Positions 11,500 through 21,852 of a stretch of DNA of 64,000 bases are shown piece by piece (position 1 is the first letter of the stretch; each line of letters opens with the position of its first letter). Source of the DNA: Branchipolynoe longqiensis (Eukaryota > Annelida > Polychaeta > Phyllodocida > Polynoidae); assembly GCA_030323885.1 (NCBI GenBank), contig CM059192.1:67592785-67656784 (forward strand). Direction: 5' to 3'. The position numbers were made by a program, and so were the translations under genes. The notes beneath the pieces were generated by a model. That model worked only from the letters and a program-made list of their open reading frames with translations, ran no database searches and was not told where the DNA came from.

Positions 11500-11626
11500 C
11501 AATGGCTAGCAGATTGGTGCATACCGATTCACACACCTCTCCAACCCGCCTCTACCCCGTGGTAGCTATCCACGGCTAGCGCCTTAGCCCCGGCTAAGCC
11601 TATCACCGATTGGTGCATACAGGCCC
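11500..11626 (-). repeat. Harbinger right terminal region
   Basis: Inverted counterpart of the left end. GATTGGTGCAT boxes lie at about 11512-11522 and 11608-11618, separated by CGGCTAGC/GGCTAAG palindromic blocks as on the left. Box spacing is about 96 bp here against 71 bp on the left. Confidence 0.75.
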
Positions 11627-11859
11627 TGTAGTACAGCATTGGCCACACTGGCGCCACCTGTGAGGAGTTCTAAACACTGCATGCCCGCTGCGTCTGATCA
11701 TTATCGCACATAGACCCGTTTGGACGGTCAAATTTATATATATATATCCCACTTCATATAGAGAGAGAGAATGAATGTGTAGTCATTGCAATGACAACTA
11801 GAATCCATATATATGCAGTTACGGACCGGGGACGGGTGCTGCCACCAAGCGTCATCATG
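11627..11859. other. Spacer holding part of a dispersed repeat
   Basis: No gene. TA and GA simple repeats lie at 11735-11770. From about 11822, GGACCGGGGACGGGTGCTGC followed by CACCAAGCG matches the sequence at 37045-37078; there it continues directly into AGCGAGAGAAATGGCTCAT, whereas here that second half occurs only at 12308-12330, beyond a LINE fragment. Confidence 0.55.
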
Positions 11860-12186
11860 CTGTCGGTCGGGATGCGACAAAGAGTGCTTTCATTACTTGA
11901 CTGCTGCTCTCCATTTAGCTCTCTGCTGTGAGAGTTGCGTCCATGAGCCGGTCTTAATGTCTCTCAGCTTCAGGTTTCTCTTGATATCCTTGAACCGGAG
12001 ACGAGGGTGCCCTCTCTTTTTGTAACCAGAAGACAGTTGAGAATAGAGGATCTGCTTTGGTAGACTGTCTGATGACAACCTCATGAGGTGTCCAGTCCAC
12101 CGGAAATTCTTTTTGATCAGAAGATCTTCCATAGAGGGCAGCCCCGTTGGGAACTGGAACATCCCTAATGTCCCACCTGTTGGCAT
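11860..12186 (-). pseudogene. LINE reverse-transcriptase C-terminal remnant
   Basis: The minus-strand frame encodes MEDLLIKKNFRWTGHLMRLS, then LPKQILYSQLSSGYKKRGHP and a RFKDIKRNLK...W block. The pattern 'RWxGHxxRM...P...L..L..G.R..G.P..R.KD' is the conserved C-terminus of a large group of animal LINE polyproteins. Only about 97 residues remain. It appears inserted between two halves of the repeat described at 37045-37120. Confidence 0.7.
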
Positions 12187-12357
12187 TAAAGGCAGGTTAA
12201 AGGTACATCACTTATTGGGATGGGCTGCATACACGTGGGGGTTTACAGTTGCAATGATCACGCAATGAATAAAACATGGATGCACACCTCACCCACAAGC
12301 TACAGGGATAGCGAGAGAAATGGCTCATAAAAGCTCCCCATTGTAACATACTCGTAT

Positions 12358-13075
12358 ATGTGTGTATATTTGTATGTGTGTATGTGTGTATGTATGTATG
12401 TATGTATGTATGTATGTATGGAGGCCTATGTGTGTATGTATGTAGGCTATGTATGTATGTAGGCTATGTATGTATGTGTGCATGTATGTATGCAGGTGAT
12501 GCTATGTATGTATGTATGTAGGCCTATGTGTGCATGTGTGTATGTGTGTAGGTATGTATGTAGGTCATGTTTGTATGTAGGCTATGTATGTATGTGTGCA
12601 TGTATGTATGTATGTATGTTGACTCTATATTTAGCATATGTGTGTATGTGTGCATATATGTATGTATGTGTGCATGTATGTGTGTATGCATGTATTATGT
12701 ATGTATGCAGGTGATGATATGTATGTATGTAGGCCTATGTGTGCATGTGTGTGTGTGTATGTGTGTAGGTATGTATGTATGTAGGTCATGTTTGTATGTA
12801 GGCTATGTATGTATGTGTGCGTGTATGTATGTATGTATGTATGTTGACTCTATATTTAGCATATGTGTGCATGTATGTGTGCATGTATGTATGCAGGTGA
12901 TGCTATGTATGTATGTATGTATGTATGTATGTATGCCTATGTGTGCATGTGTGGATATGTATGTATGTAGGCTATGTATGTACATGTGCATGTATGTATG
13001 TATGTATGTATGTATGTGTGTTGCCTCTATATGTAGCATATGTGTGTATGTATGTGTACATGTTTGCATAATTAG
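12358..13075 (+). repeat. GTAT-rich satellite with higher-order units
   Basis: A (GTAT)n/(GTGT)n tract of about 700 bp. Rare non-tetranucleotide landmarks recur: GACTCTATATTTAGCATATG near 12621 and 12845 with a variant near 13021, and TAGGCCTATGTGTGCATGTG near 12520 and 12730. So units of about 175-225 bp have been duplicated in tandem. Cys/Val/Met-rich open frames across it are repeat artefacts. Confidence 0.85.
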
Positions 13076-13319
13076 AAGTAATAGGCACTCCATTGGTTAC
13101 CAATAACCAAACGTCTAGTCAGTAGGCCAACATACAAGAAACAGCTTGGTATTAATCGAAAGCAGGTGTCACGTCTTTGAAAGCACATTTACTCTTAGCC
13201 TAGTTTGTGCAGTTAGTAACAATTGTGGTTTATGAAGGCTGAGCCATACATGTAGGCCGGAGAGTATTCGTACGTTTAGTAATACATCATTGTAGACACC
13301 ACAAAACAACAAATATATT

Positions 13320-13400
13320 AGTTGGGTGGTTGTTGGAGTTGTACGTCCTGGCAACAGCTAAGGTCATATCAGGACGGGTATTGTCATATCAGGACGGATA
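13320..13400 (-). mobile_element. SINE-A 3' fragment
   Basis: Inverted copy of the SINE-A end: GTCCTGGCAACAGCTAAGGT then CATATCAGGACGGGTA, with a short duplication of CATATCAGGACGG just after it. Head and body are missing. Confidence 0.7.
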
Positions 13401-14822
13401 AATATATTACTAAGTAAGGACTTCTTTATATTATAATTATATATATATATATCTACATATATATATACACATATATGTTTAGCCGTTGGGCTATTCCACC
13501 CCCGCTTCGGGCGAGCCTATGTGTTAATATAAATAATTGTTTCCATGTGAATGTCTTGTGCCTCCCATCGCCGGTTGTCTGTCATCCTGCCAGCCTGACC
13601 CTTGACTAGCAATGTCCGAGGTGGAGAGTTCGACTCCTGACAGACCATGGGCAGAAGGCCCTTAATTAAATAAGATAATAGAGCAATCCAAATAGCAATC
13701 TTAAGTTGACCATGGCGGTTAATAATATAAGTCTGGAGAATAGTAAAGAATGCAAGGAACATTCATGTCACTTATTAGGAGCTCACCCTTTTATTCTTAC
13801 CTCTGACTAACAGGATGAATTGATCAATATAAGCTATGTTCTTAGTTAAATATAGTTCAACAGTAGAATGTATGTTATAAGTCAAATCCCCTCCCATATA
13901 ATTAAGTTAAATAAGTTTGGAATTTCCATAATAAAGGCCTAAATCTCGGCTAAAACATTGGAGCGTGCAGAAACACGTCCGACGGGTCTGGGTCCAAACG
14001 CCCGACCTTCCATCATTGCTAGGATAGTCACAATTGATGTATCCAAGCAATACTTTACAGCAGGGAACCCGGCCTCGCAAATGTGGCAGTTGCGAGCCCG
14101 CGAAAATAATAGCAAAATGCGTTCCCACGCAAATAAGGTCAAAATGCAAGCCCGCAAATAATCGGTCGAGTAGTCTCGCCCACTTCATATATATATGTAT
14201 ATATATATACATATATATAGACTAAATCCTACATGCACTATATCCTAGATGTATAATTTAATAGATCTGTGCCCTAGGGAACAACATATACTCAAAATAT
14301 ATTGTTGAATGGTGAGTGTATGTGCATTTATGGGGGTGGGACTGGGGTCTGGGGTCTGCGGGGGGGGGCGGTGGTGGAGCTATTGTAACATGACTGGACG
14401 TGGTTAATGCATTTATAAGCATAAACAGCGCGACAACGAAGAGTGTTTGAACTCGCTTGAGCGCCCGTTTGAACTCATCCCAGCATGTTTGAACTCACAC
14501 CAGCATACATCTTGGCTCACCGGTTATAAACCTGACTCTTCTTGTGAGAACTCAGTGAGGCAGACGACAGCCTTTATTATTAAATGTTTTATTTGTGCTG
14601 ATTATTTAAATGATGTACACATGCAATGCCATACAGACTGAGCACAAAACAGCGCCGAAAATGGTTCCAAGGCTAAACAAATGTTGGTTAGTCGGGTTCC
14701 AGTGCCCATCGTGGAGGTCCCCACTGGTTGCATGTTGCTACTCCTATAGAACTCCCACCACCACTACCCCCACCCTGCCTCTCCACCTCTCCACCCCACC
14801 CAGCCCTGCCACCATACACACA
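13401..14822. other. Non-coding stretch, no gene seen
   Basis: It holds TA microsatellites (13437-13478, 14188-14220), a G-run near 14360, and a block at 14715-14738 (AGGTCCCCACTGGTTGCATG) resembling the right edge of the foldback-like element at 37106-37128. A region at 13574-13642 has 7 bp complementary ends and a B-box-like GAGTTCGACTCC but does not fold as a proper tRNA. Confidence 0.5.
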
Positions 14823-15270
14823 TTCTGTGTGGTGGGGGTTGACGGTGTGTGTGGTTGGGGTGTAGGTGGGGGTGTAGGTGTGTGTGGTGGGTGTGTAGGG
14901 GGGGTGTGTGTGGAGGTGTAGGTGGTTTGTGGTTTGTGGTGACCCTCACAATCTTTAGAGTCCCTAACACCCCACCACACACCTACACCCTCACCACATC
15001 CCTAAACCTCCACCACACACACCTAAACCCCCCACTACATGCCTATACCCTCACCACATCCCTAAACCCCCACCACACCCCTACAATCCCACCACACATA
15101 CACACCACACCTACACCACTGCCACACACCTACACCATCACCACACACACCTACACCGCACACACACCACACACTTACACCCCCAGCACAAACACCCACC
15201 ACATATCTACACCACCAACACATATATCTACACCCCCACCACATCCCTAAACCCCCACCACACCTACCAA
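14823..15270. repeat. GT/CA minisatellite with a strand switch at its centre
   Basis: From 14823 to about 14940 the plus strand is G-rich (GGGGGTGTAGGTG, GTGTGTGGTGGG); after a short unique centre (ACCCTCACAATCTTTAGAGT) it becomes the C-rich complement (CCACCACACACCTACACCC) to 15270. The same minisatellite and the same central sequence occur at 35750-37025. The two halves can pair as an imperfect inverted repeat. Confidence 0.8.
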
Positions 15271-15364
15271 GCAACAGCAGGGTTTCTTCTGACACTCCAA
15301 TGCTATCAAAATGATCAAACCCACCACCTGGTGCACTGGCTGTTCTCTTGATTACACAGTACAG

Positions 15365-15675
15365 GCTGAGTGAGCCGTCTTAGTGACAGAATTGTCAGTC
15401 CGGTGGTGATAAGTATCAAAATGTGTCAAAATGTTGCATTATCGGGTCAATGGACACTGGAAGAATGGACATGAAATGGGCATGTAACGGACATGAATCG
15501 GAAATGAACGGATAGCCAACGGATGGTAAGTGGACTAAACGGACTCAAACCGGACAAGAAGCGTAGACGTCAGTCCGGCGGCATCCGTTCTAGGTTTTGT
15601 GCATGTTCAAAACTTGTATGGACACAAAACGGAAATTTTCTGTCCATTTCCACCAATCCGGTGAGGTGTGACTCG
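15365..15675. mobile_element. Remnant of a CCGGAC inverted-repeat element
   Basis: Related to the element at 55188-55591: CAGAATTGTCAGTCCGGTGG here against CAGAATTTTCTAGTCCGGTGG there; GTGCATGTTCAAAACTTGTA is shared; and the right end CCGGTGAGGTGTGACTCG matches CCGGTAAGGTGTGACTGG. This copy lacks the internal CA minisatellite, which here lies just outside it to the left. Confidence 0.6.
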
Positions 15676-16232
15676 CTCTATAGTCTTTGTTGCTATTCAA
15701 GTGAAGGAATGCCTGGAGGGATTGTATTTTTGGAAAGACGACAAATTTCCCAAAGTTTAGTTTCGGAATGTTCCACAACCAGTATGTTTTAGTTCAAGTA
15801 CATAGGCTATATCAAATAAGCCCACATAACACTGGAAGCATATATCCTTACCTAAACCAATACCAACCCGAGAAGCATATCACCCTCGGACATTTGGTGA
15901 CTGGGAGGAAAAGGCGGTGGAGCCTGTCCATTGACTCTGGTACCACCACGTCACACACCACGTAAGATTCAGTTTGTGTGCGAGCCACGAGATGGCAGCA
16001 CTCACTGGCAATTCACTGTCCTAGTTCCCTACGTGCGTTTGTTTCCAATCACCATACACGCCTTGTAATGTTTTCAATCACCATACACGCCTTGCAATGT
16101 TAGGTTGGCGATGCATGCAGCGTTTGAAAATCTACCCAATTTTTTTTAATTTGTATTTCCTTATATTATATACAATAGTTTGATCATGGAGACACAGGTG
16201 CAAGCTACATAGATCAGGCAATCGTTGTGCTA
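15676..16232. other. Spacer upstream of the tRNA gene
   Basis: No protein gene is visible. A 30 bp unit (TCAATCACCATACACGCCTTG type) is present twice in tandem at about 16046-16101. The rest is unremarkable. Confidence 0.5.
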
Positions 16233-16324
16233 GCCTCTGTGGCGCAATGGATAGCGCGCTGGACTTCTATATTACTTTGATGTAGGTCATCCAGAGGTTG
16301 CGGGTTCGAGTCCCGCCGGAGGTA
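16233..16324 (+). tRNA. tRNA-Arg(TCT) with a 19 nt intron
   Basis: A complete tRNA. The acceptor stem pairs GCCTCTG (16233-16239) with CGGAGGT (16317-16323), with two G-U pairs, and the discriminator base is A. The A-box is TGGCGCAATGGATAGCGC and the B-box GGGTTCGAGTCCC. The anticodon stem CTGGA/TCCAG encloses the anticodon TCT at 16266-16268. The intron, 16270-16288, follows the base after the anticodon, the standard nuclear tRNA intron position; tRNA-Arg(TCT) genes commonly contain one in animals. A run of eight T follows. Unlike the SINE heads it has full cloverleaf pairing and no SINE body, so it is a plausible functional gene. Confidence 0.93.
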
Positions 16325-16329
16325 CTAAG

Positions 16330-16337
16330 TTTTTTTT
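16330..16337 (+). terminator. Pol III terminator of tRNA-Arg
   Basis: Eight consecutive T on the non-template strand, starting 6 bases after the tRNA 3' end, the canonical Pol III stop signal. Confidence 0.85.
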
Positions 16338-16541
16338 AATGTGTACTTCCATATCGTTATAGAATGAACATACATCATATAAGCAAGTATTCTTATGAAA
16401 TTTAGAAGCTATGCTCGTAATTAGTTAGTAATTATGTTAGTTTTGTTAGTGACACATTTGCGATATTTTGGTACCACCATGGCATGGGCCATGCGCTACT
16501 TGTGATACTAATAGTGTTAGTCTATGTGTTATATATATTAT

Positions 16542-16616
<75 letters not shown>

Positions 16617-16676
16617 TCTCCCGCTCTATATATATATAACGCAGAGCTTAATATATATATATGTATACATGTATAC

Positions 16677-16713
<37 letters not shown>

Positions 16714-18058
16714 ATCTATATTCCTAAATAAGCTAGGCATAAATTAATCAATTCCAATGCATGACCTGATCCAATATAAAATCGGTATTTTAAATTATTC
16801 ATAACGTTAAATATTAGTTATTATTAACGATGAATATTTTAATGCATTATGACCATATGGAAATATATGAAAAGCATGCAAGGCGCATCATCGAAATCAT
16901 ATGGCATGTAGCTGTAATAATCATATGTTAACTTTTGTCTTTATTGTCCATACTTGGTGGCGCCCCCTTGCAGATACTTTTATAAGTTCATGTTTCAAAC
17001 TGTTATCGCTAGGTGTCAAGCGTGTGCTTTTCGTGATTCTGCTCTTCTCTATAAAAAGCCCCAGTCACTTCATTCATACCTCTTCTCTCCGCTGCGCCCC
17101 GATCCTCCTTGATTATGTCTGAAGAGAGTTCCAGGAGGGAGAGCTCCTCCCCCTGATCAAGGGAGTTGTTTGCTTGGGTGGGGCCCATTTCCTTCACTGT
17201 CTCGGTTTCTTCTCGCTGCAGAATCCGCCTTTTCCCCGTCCCTTCCTCCTGAACCCCTGCTGCCGAATATGAGCAAAGACCCTATAAAAGGTATAATAGT
17301 ATTATAGGGTCTTTGATATGAGTGCACTGCTTCCGCCGTACCAGAGTGATCCAGGTTCATCCAAATGACTCTTCATCCCAATGACTCTTCGTTAAATTGT
17401 TGTAAAGTAACCCCCGCTTCTACAACCGTCCCCCCTGAAGTTTAATCTTCAATCCAAAGATCGGGCTAATTTATCGGTGTCTTTCTATATTGCTGATGTT
17501 CTGGGGCCGGTAACCGTCGTATATAGAATTAATTTCATTGGTGATCATTTCTCAGTTTCCCAGTAGACGCTCTGTGGAACTGATATAATTTCAACCATTT
17601 TGCTATTGATCTCAATATTTCAATGTTAGTAAAGCGTATACGTATGTTGTTGTTTTTTTGTGGGTTATTTTCAGTTGAATAATAATTCTTTTCACCACCG
17701 AGGCGCTGATCTTCTGGCCTTAACAATTGTGGTGCATATGAACTATTTATGGATGAGATGATGAGAAGGTATGAACAATATAGACAATATCAGGATGCAT
17801 GCACACTCACACACATTCCGTGCAGTCGTTAACGTTTTCTTGTTCCCGAGGTGGTCATTGTATGGATATAAAATATACTAATGGGGGATGGGAGAGGGGG
17901 GGGGGGGTCTTAGAAGATGAATTCACCTGTAAATATATACCGATTTTTGTATGTATGAAGGCTGTGTATAAGTGAATAATTTATTAATACTCATTGATGG
18001 TTTCTAAACGATGCACGCCTTGATTTGAATCGGTGCAATATATATATATATATAATAT

Positions 18059-18098
<40 letters not shown>

Positions 18099-18446
18099 TA
18101 ATTTTATTATATATATATAGAGGGCGGGGTTCGGGGGGGTTTACCTACTCATTTTTATTTATTTTATTTAATTTATTTATTATTTATTTTTCGCATATAT
18201 TTGTCTCCGTGGCTGCCTTTGCCTCGCTGGACTTTCTGCCATTGAATGCTCGCAGGTCACTTGCTCTGCCGCCGTCCCTTGATCGCATTGCATTTTTAGC
18301 TTTGATTGGTAGGGCTATTTTCTTTTGCCGGGCTGGGCCTTTTCTGCAAAATAAAAGACTGGAAGGTTCCCACCCACTCCTCGTTTGCGCTCCTTCCTCT
18401 CCCTCCACCATAGCCAGTTTTATATATATATTTTTATATATATATA
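16338..18446. other. Non-coding stretch with microsatellites
   Basis: No gene is supported. It holds TA/TG microsatellites (16525-16615, 16650-16715, 18040-18115, 18420-18448). A TATA-like CTATAAAAAG at 17049-17058 is followed by a pyrimidine-rich segment to about 17410 that could be part of a promoter or solo LTR, but I found no partner copy to prove it. Confidence 0.45.
17275..17314. repeat. 13 bp perfect inverted repeat (hairpin)
   Basis: AAAGACCCTATAA (17275-17287) and TTATAGGGTCTTT (17302-17314) are exact complements around a 14 nt loop. The function is unknown. Confidence 0.8.
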
Positions 18447-18533
18447 TATATAAAGTTGGGCTACGGCAAGAGAGAGACAAGAGGCGGTGATGGGTAGGCG
18501 ACTTTATTTGCGTCAGGGCAGCAAAATATAGGC
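18447..18533 (-). repeat. DIRS split direct repeat B2
   Basis: It begins TATAAAGTTGGGCTACGGC and runs to CAGCAAAATATAGGC, identical by eye to B1 at 18769-18853. It is the distal end of the element on the minus strand, abutting a TA microsatellite that blurs the exact edge. Confidence 0.88.
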
Positions 18534-18562
18534 TACCGGTAAAAAAAAAAATTTAAAAAAAA

Positions 18563-18768
18563 TTTCAGAAGCAGGAGAGAGACTGACTGCCCGGGCAAGT
18601 AGTGCCAGGAACCCACAGGTGGTGGCGCTGGGGTAGGCAAGGACCGGGGCAAACGCGGGCAAGTCAGCGATTGGAGAATAATATTAGTCGAAATAACCGA
18701 GGAATAATCGTGATAATATTACGAGAGAGCTCCACCCCTTTTATATACGTATAATACATTATACTCTC
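18563..18768 (-). repeat. DIRS split direct repeat A2
   Basis: About 206 bp from TTCAGAAGCAGGAGAGAGAC to TACATTATACTC, matching A1 at 23546-23751 with only scattered differences. It directly adjoins B1, as expected of the B1-A2-B2 order. Confidence 0.9.
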
Positions 18769-18853
18769 TATAAAGTTGGGCTACGGCAAGAGAGAGACAA
18801 GAGGCGGTGATGGGTAGGCGACTTTATTTGCGTCAGGGCAGCAAAATATAGGC
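18769..18853 (-). repeat. DIRS split direct repeat B1
   Basis: An 85 bp copy of B2, located just 3' of the recombinase stop codon on the minus strand. Confidence 0.88.
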
Positions 18854-18864
18854 CAAGGAGACGC

Positions 18865-19941
18865 CTAAGCGTCTCCCCCCAACCCAACGCCCGCCTGATT
18901 CGAGCGTAGCGCCACCCCAACCCTCATGTCGTTCACAATCCTTGTGCCGAGCGGTGTCTTGAGATATGAGTAGACAGTTTCGGACGCCCAGTCGCCCCGG
19001 ACCTTCAGCTCCTCTATGGTGGCTCCACACATGGACAGGAAGGTGCAACCCCCCCTCCTGAGTGAGTGGGACGAGAGGGTGGCGGCATCGAGCCCCGCCC
19101 GGGCCGAAAATATCTTTAGGGTCTCCTGATAGACCGAGTAAGGGAAAGGGGCGGAACTCCCGCCGCCGCATGGAATGCGGAAGGCTACCTGAGATGGTTT
19201 AGCGGCAATCTGGGTGAAATGCCGCTCAGTCCAATAAACAGCACACATGTCAGTATCAACACACCTAGCTATCGGGATCTCGAGGACCCTCTCGTTAAAC
19301 TGAATCGTCTTGGAGCGACGAACAGTCAAAATCAGACCCCAGTCATAAAACTGGAAGTCCGACCTCAATAAGGAGGCATCGGACAAGGTGACCTGGGACT
19401 TACGCAACAGCCCTCGGAATGAACAGAGGACTGCTGCGCGCCAGGCGACGTGGCCGGGGTTATTGGTTAACAAGGCGAAGATTTTGCGAAGCATATGGGG
19501 AAGGAGAGGCATAGCACGCCTAGGTATATCAGACTTAGCTCTCCGAATACCCTTGAGCGTAGAAGAAAGAACAAAGTTTGTATAGTCTATCGGCCTTCCG
19601 CCGTTTTGCTTGAGGAAAAAATTTAGGCCACTAAGGTAGTTGATGACAGATACATACTTGAGGTCCCTCGCCAACCAAGCGGCATATAGGGCCACCTGCT
19701 CCTCGGAGCATGGTATGGGAGACCTTGAAGAATGGAAAAGCTCAGCATATCTTAAATATTTCTTGATCTGCGTGGCCCTCGCTATTGTTGAGTTCTGAGC
19801 GTATGCCTGATGCTGGTACTGCTGCTCGGCTCTCAGGGCTGCCCTCACTGAAAGAGACGAGCGATCGGTCAAAGGTGTCGCTGCAACAGAGCATTCTGGC
19901 ACCATCGACACTCCTGATTCTAGCGGCACTATCCTTGTCAC
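18865..19941 (-). CDS. DIRS tyrosine recombinase
   Basis: This recombinase is thought to insert the circular cDNA into the genome in place of an integrase. The 358-residue frame is intact. An N-terminal SAM-like core-binding domain spans about residues 45-150 (AYAQNSTIARATQIKKYLRY, VSVINYLSGLNFFLKQ). The catalytic domain shows the first Arg in FRGLLRKSQ (R176 or R180), the H-x-x-R box in SHSLRRGG (H292, R295), W318 in RGDWAS, and a nucleophile Tyr at 324 or 326 in VYSYLKTP. All catalytic positions are kept. Its 5' part overlaps the RT frame by about 200 bp in another frame, common in DIRS elements, so its true start may depend on the preceding ORF. The stop lies 11 bases before repeat B1. Confidence 0.92.
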   Translation of the reverse strand: MTRIVPLESGVSMVPECSVAATPLTDRSSLSVRAALRAEQQYQHQAYAQNSTIARATQIKKYLRYAELFHSSRSPIPCSEEQVALYAAWLARDLKYVSVINYLSGLNFFLKQNGGRPIDYTNFVLSSTLKGIRRAKSDIPRRAMPLLPHMLRKIFALLTNNPGHVAWRAAVLCSFRGLLRKSQVTLSDASLLRSDFQFYDWGLILTVRRSKTIQFNERVLEIPIARCVDTDMCAVYWTERHFTQIAAKPSQVAFRIPCGGGSSAPFPYSVYQETLKIFSARAGLDAATLSSHSLRRGGCTFLSMCGATIEELKVRGDWASETVYSYLKTPLGTRIVNDMRVGVALRSNQAGVGLGGDA

Positions 19942-21834
19942 ACAGTCTACTTAAGGCATCACATACTACGTTAACAGCACTACGTATATAAACAGAAGTA
20001 AAGGTAAAATTGTATTTAACCGAGAACCAGAATATTCTGCGCAAGAAGTGCATGATTTCGGCACTCCTAGACCTGCCCGTATTAAGGGCTGCCTGCACGA
20101 CAGAGCTATCGGTGACGAAGATGACAGGGGTATCGCCCCAGCCCGCACTCCAACGGAAGCAGGATGCGTAGACCGCCCACATCTCCTGCACGTTGATGTG
20201 GGCGGTCCAGACATCCTCCGGAGGACGGAAGTGGTGATGACCGACGTAACTGTCAAGGATGTCTTCAGCTGAGTCTGTGTATGCGCCGACAGTCCAGTCG
20301 CTGCCATGCAGGGCACCAAAGCCCCACTTGGAAGAATCACTGTAACAGGATATGACTGGGGCAAACTTCCCAAGAATCTTGGCTTTCCCGTTAAAGCTAC
20401 TTGCAAAATTCAGCCACCAGTCGAGGTCTTCCCTAACTCCGGTGCCTAGCCTAATTCTATGGAAAGGCTGCTTAAGTTTAGACATGAGATCATAGATCCG
20501 CCTAGAGAAGGTCCGCCCGCCCCGGACGACCTTGGCGCAGTGAGCGAGCAACCCCCCCACCTGCTCCAGCTCCCTTCTACTGGCCTTCCTGCGCCTGCAT
20601 AGTTTGCGGAGGATCTCCAATGTTCTCTCTAATTTATCGGGAGGAAGGCTAAGTTTGAGGCGTACAGAGTCTATGAATATGCCAAGGAACCTAACCTTGG
20701 TCTCGACACTGCTGACCTTCTTGAAGTTAACAAAAAACCCAAGTCTTCTCAAGATATGGATGCGGGTTCTCTGGGTGCCCTGGACCTCCGAACGTGTCCC
20801 ACCGACCAGACAGAAGTCATCAAGATAGTTTACGACTCTGGCCAAGCCTTCGCGAACACCGCATCTCACGATGAAGTCCGATATCTTGGAAAATATAAAG
20901 GGACTCGATGAAAGGCCCATACTCAACCGATTATCAAGAAAGTAATCGAGGTTATCATCGCCATGGCGAAGGCCTTGACGCTGGCGGTCATCAGGGTGAA
21001 TAGGGACTGCACGATAGGCGTCCTTTATGTCTATCGTCCCCATATAGTCACCCCTCTCGAGCATCTCCGTTACATCATCGAGGCCTTTATAGGAAAATTT
21101 GGTCCGGACTTCATCAGTGAAGTTGTTCACGGATTCGTTCGAAGGCATACTGCAGTCGATAACAACACGACCTCCGCCATCGTCCTTAGGGACGACGAAG
21201 GCCTCGTGCGTGCAGAGAGGGGGGGGCATCTACCCTAGAAATTAAGCCGTCACGTTCCTCCTCGAGGAATTTCTTATTAATTATATCACGCTCCCACTTA
21301 GCCTTCCTCCTGGGCTTGTCTGGAATATAGGAGACCTGAACACCTGGGTTAATCACCCTAAACCCAAAAGTGACCCTTATCATCAGATATACCCAATCTG
21401 GGTCCCAATCGCCCCGAAGACATATTTCAGCGAACCACCTGCAAGGTTTTAATTGGCTCGGTTTACCCGCGATCGAGTGGCTACATGTGCAGCTCCCGTC
21501 AACACAGCTGCGATCTACCTGAAAACTCTTGGGTGGCGCTAACGTATACCAGCAGGCCGCCCGATGCGGTATGCTCTACAAATAGACGATCAGCCTTGCT
21601 GGCGCCCTCAGGCTGCTCCCACAGCAAGACCTTAGCCTTATCATGAATAAGACTGACCTCAACCCCCCCCGCACCATCCCCGATCTCGACCCCAGCTGAA
21701 AGATCAAGACATGGCATGCAATCATTATCAGAGGAGTTGGGATGTTCAGCCCGGTTAGGGGTGACAGTCCTAGATTCAATGTTATCGTTAGGATGATCGC
21801 CGCTATATGAGAATTCAACATTGTGCCTAGACAT
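19742..21834 (-). pseudogene. DIRS reverse transcriptase-RNase H, frameshifted
   Basis: The long frame 21229-19742 holds the RT: GTIDIKDAYRAVPIH, MGLSSSPFIFSK and the catalytic YLDDF (residues 135-139 of that frame). RNase H follows (ISCYSDSSKWGFGA, INVQEMWAVYA, VTDSSVVQAAL, NVVCDALSR). Upstream, 21383-21200 encodes the adjoining N-terminal part (RRKAKWERDIINKKFLEEE) in another frame; the two meet at a run of eight C on the minus strand (8 G at 21221-21228), where one base breaks the frame. A further frame change near 21510-21530 separates the first 111-residue segment, whose ATG is at 21834. The homopolymer break could be a real mutation or a sequence error. Confidence 0.85.
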
Positions 21835-21852
21835 GTTGAATGTTCGAGCACG

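Larger units (their letters stand above)
7107..11626. mobile_element. Two-gene PIF/Harbinger DNA transposon, apparently intact
   Basis: A 4.5 kb element with matching terminal inverted repeats. The left end starts GGGCCAGTATGCACCAATCG; the right end, on the other strand, starts GGGCCTGTATGCACCAATCG. It carries a transposase gene reading inward from the left and a Myb/SANT-like gene reading inward from the right, the standard two-protein arrangement of autonomous Harbinger elements. Both genes splice into uninterrupted frames. A clean 3 bp target duplication is not obvious at the edges I chose (TCT left, TGT right), so the exact ends or flanks may have changed. All other elements here are broken, so this is the youngest-looking autonomous DNA transposon in the window. 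Confidence 0.88.

Noticed and set aside
12466..13106. Long Cys/Val/Met-rich frames
   Set aside because: Produced by the GTAT satellite read in three frames.
13574..13642. Possible tRNA (7 bp complementary ends GTCTGTC/GACAGAC and a B-box-like block)
   Set aside because: The T-arm and anticodon arm do not fold correctly and no A-box is clear, so I did not call it.
14610..15295. Pro/Thr/His or Gly/Val-rich frames
   Set aside because: By-products of the CA/GT minisatellite; the same applies to frames at 35966-37086.
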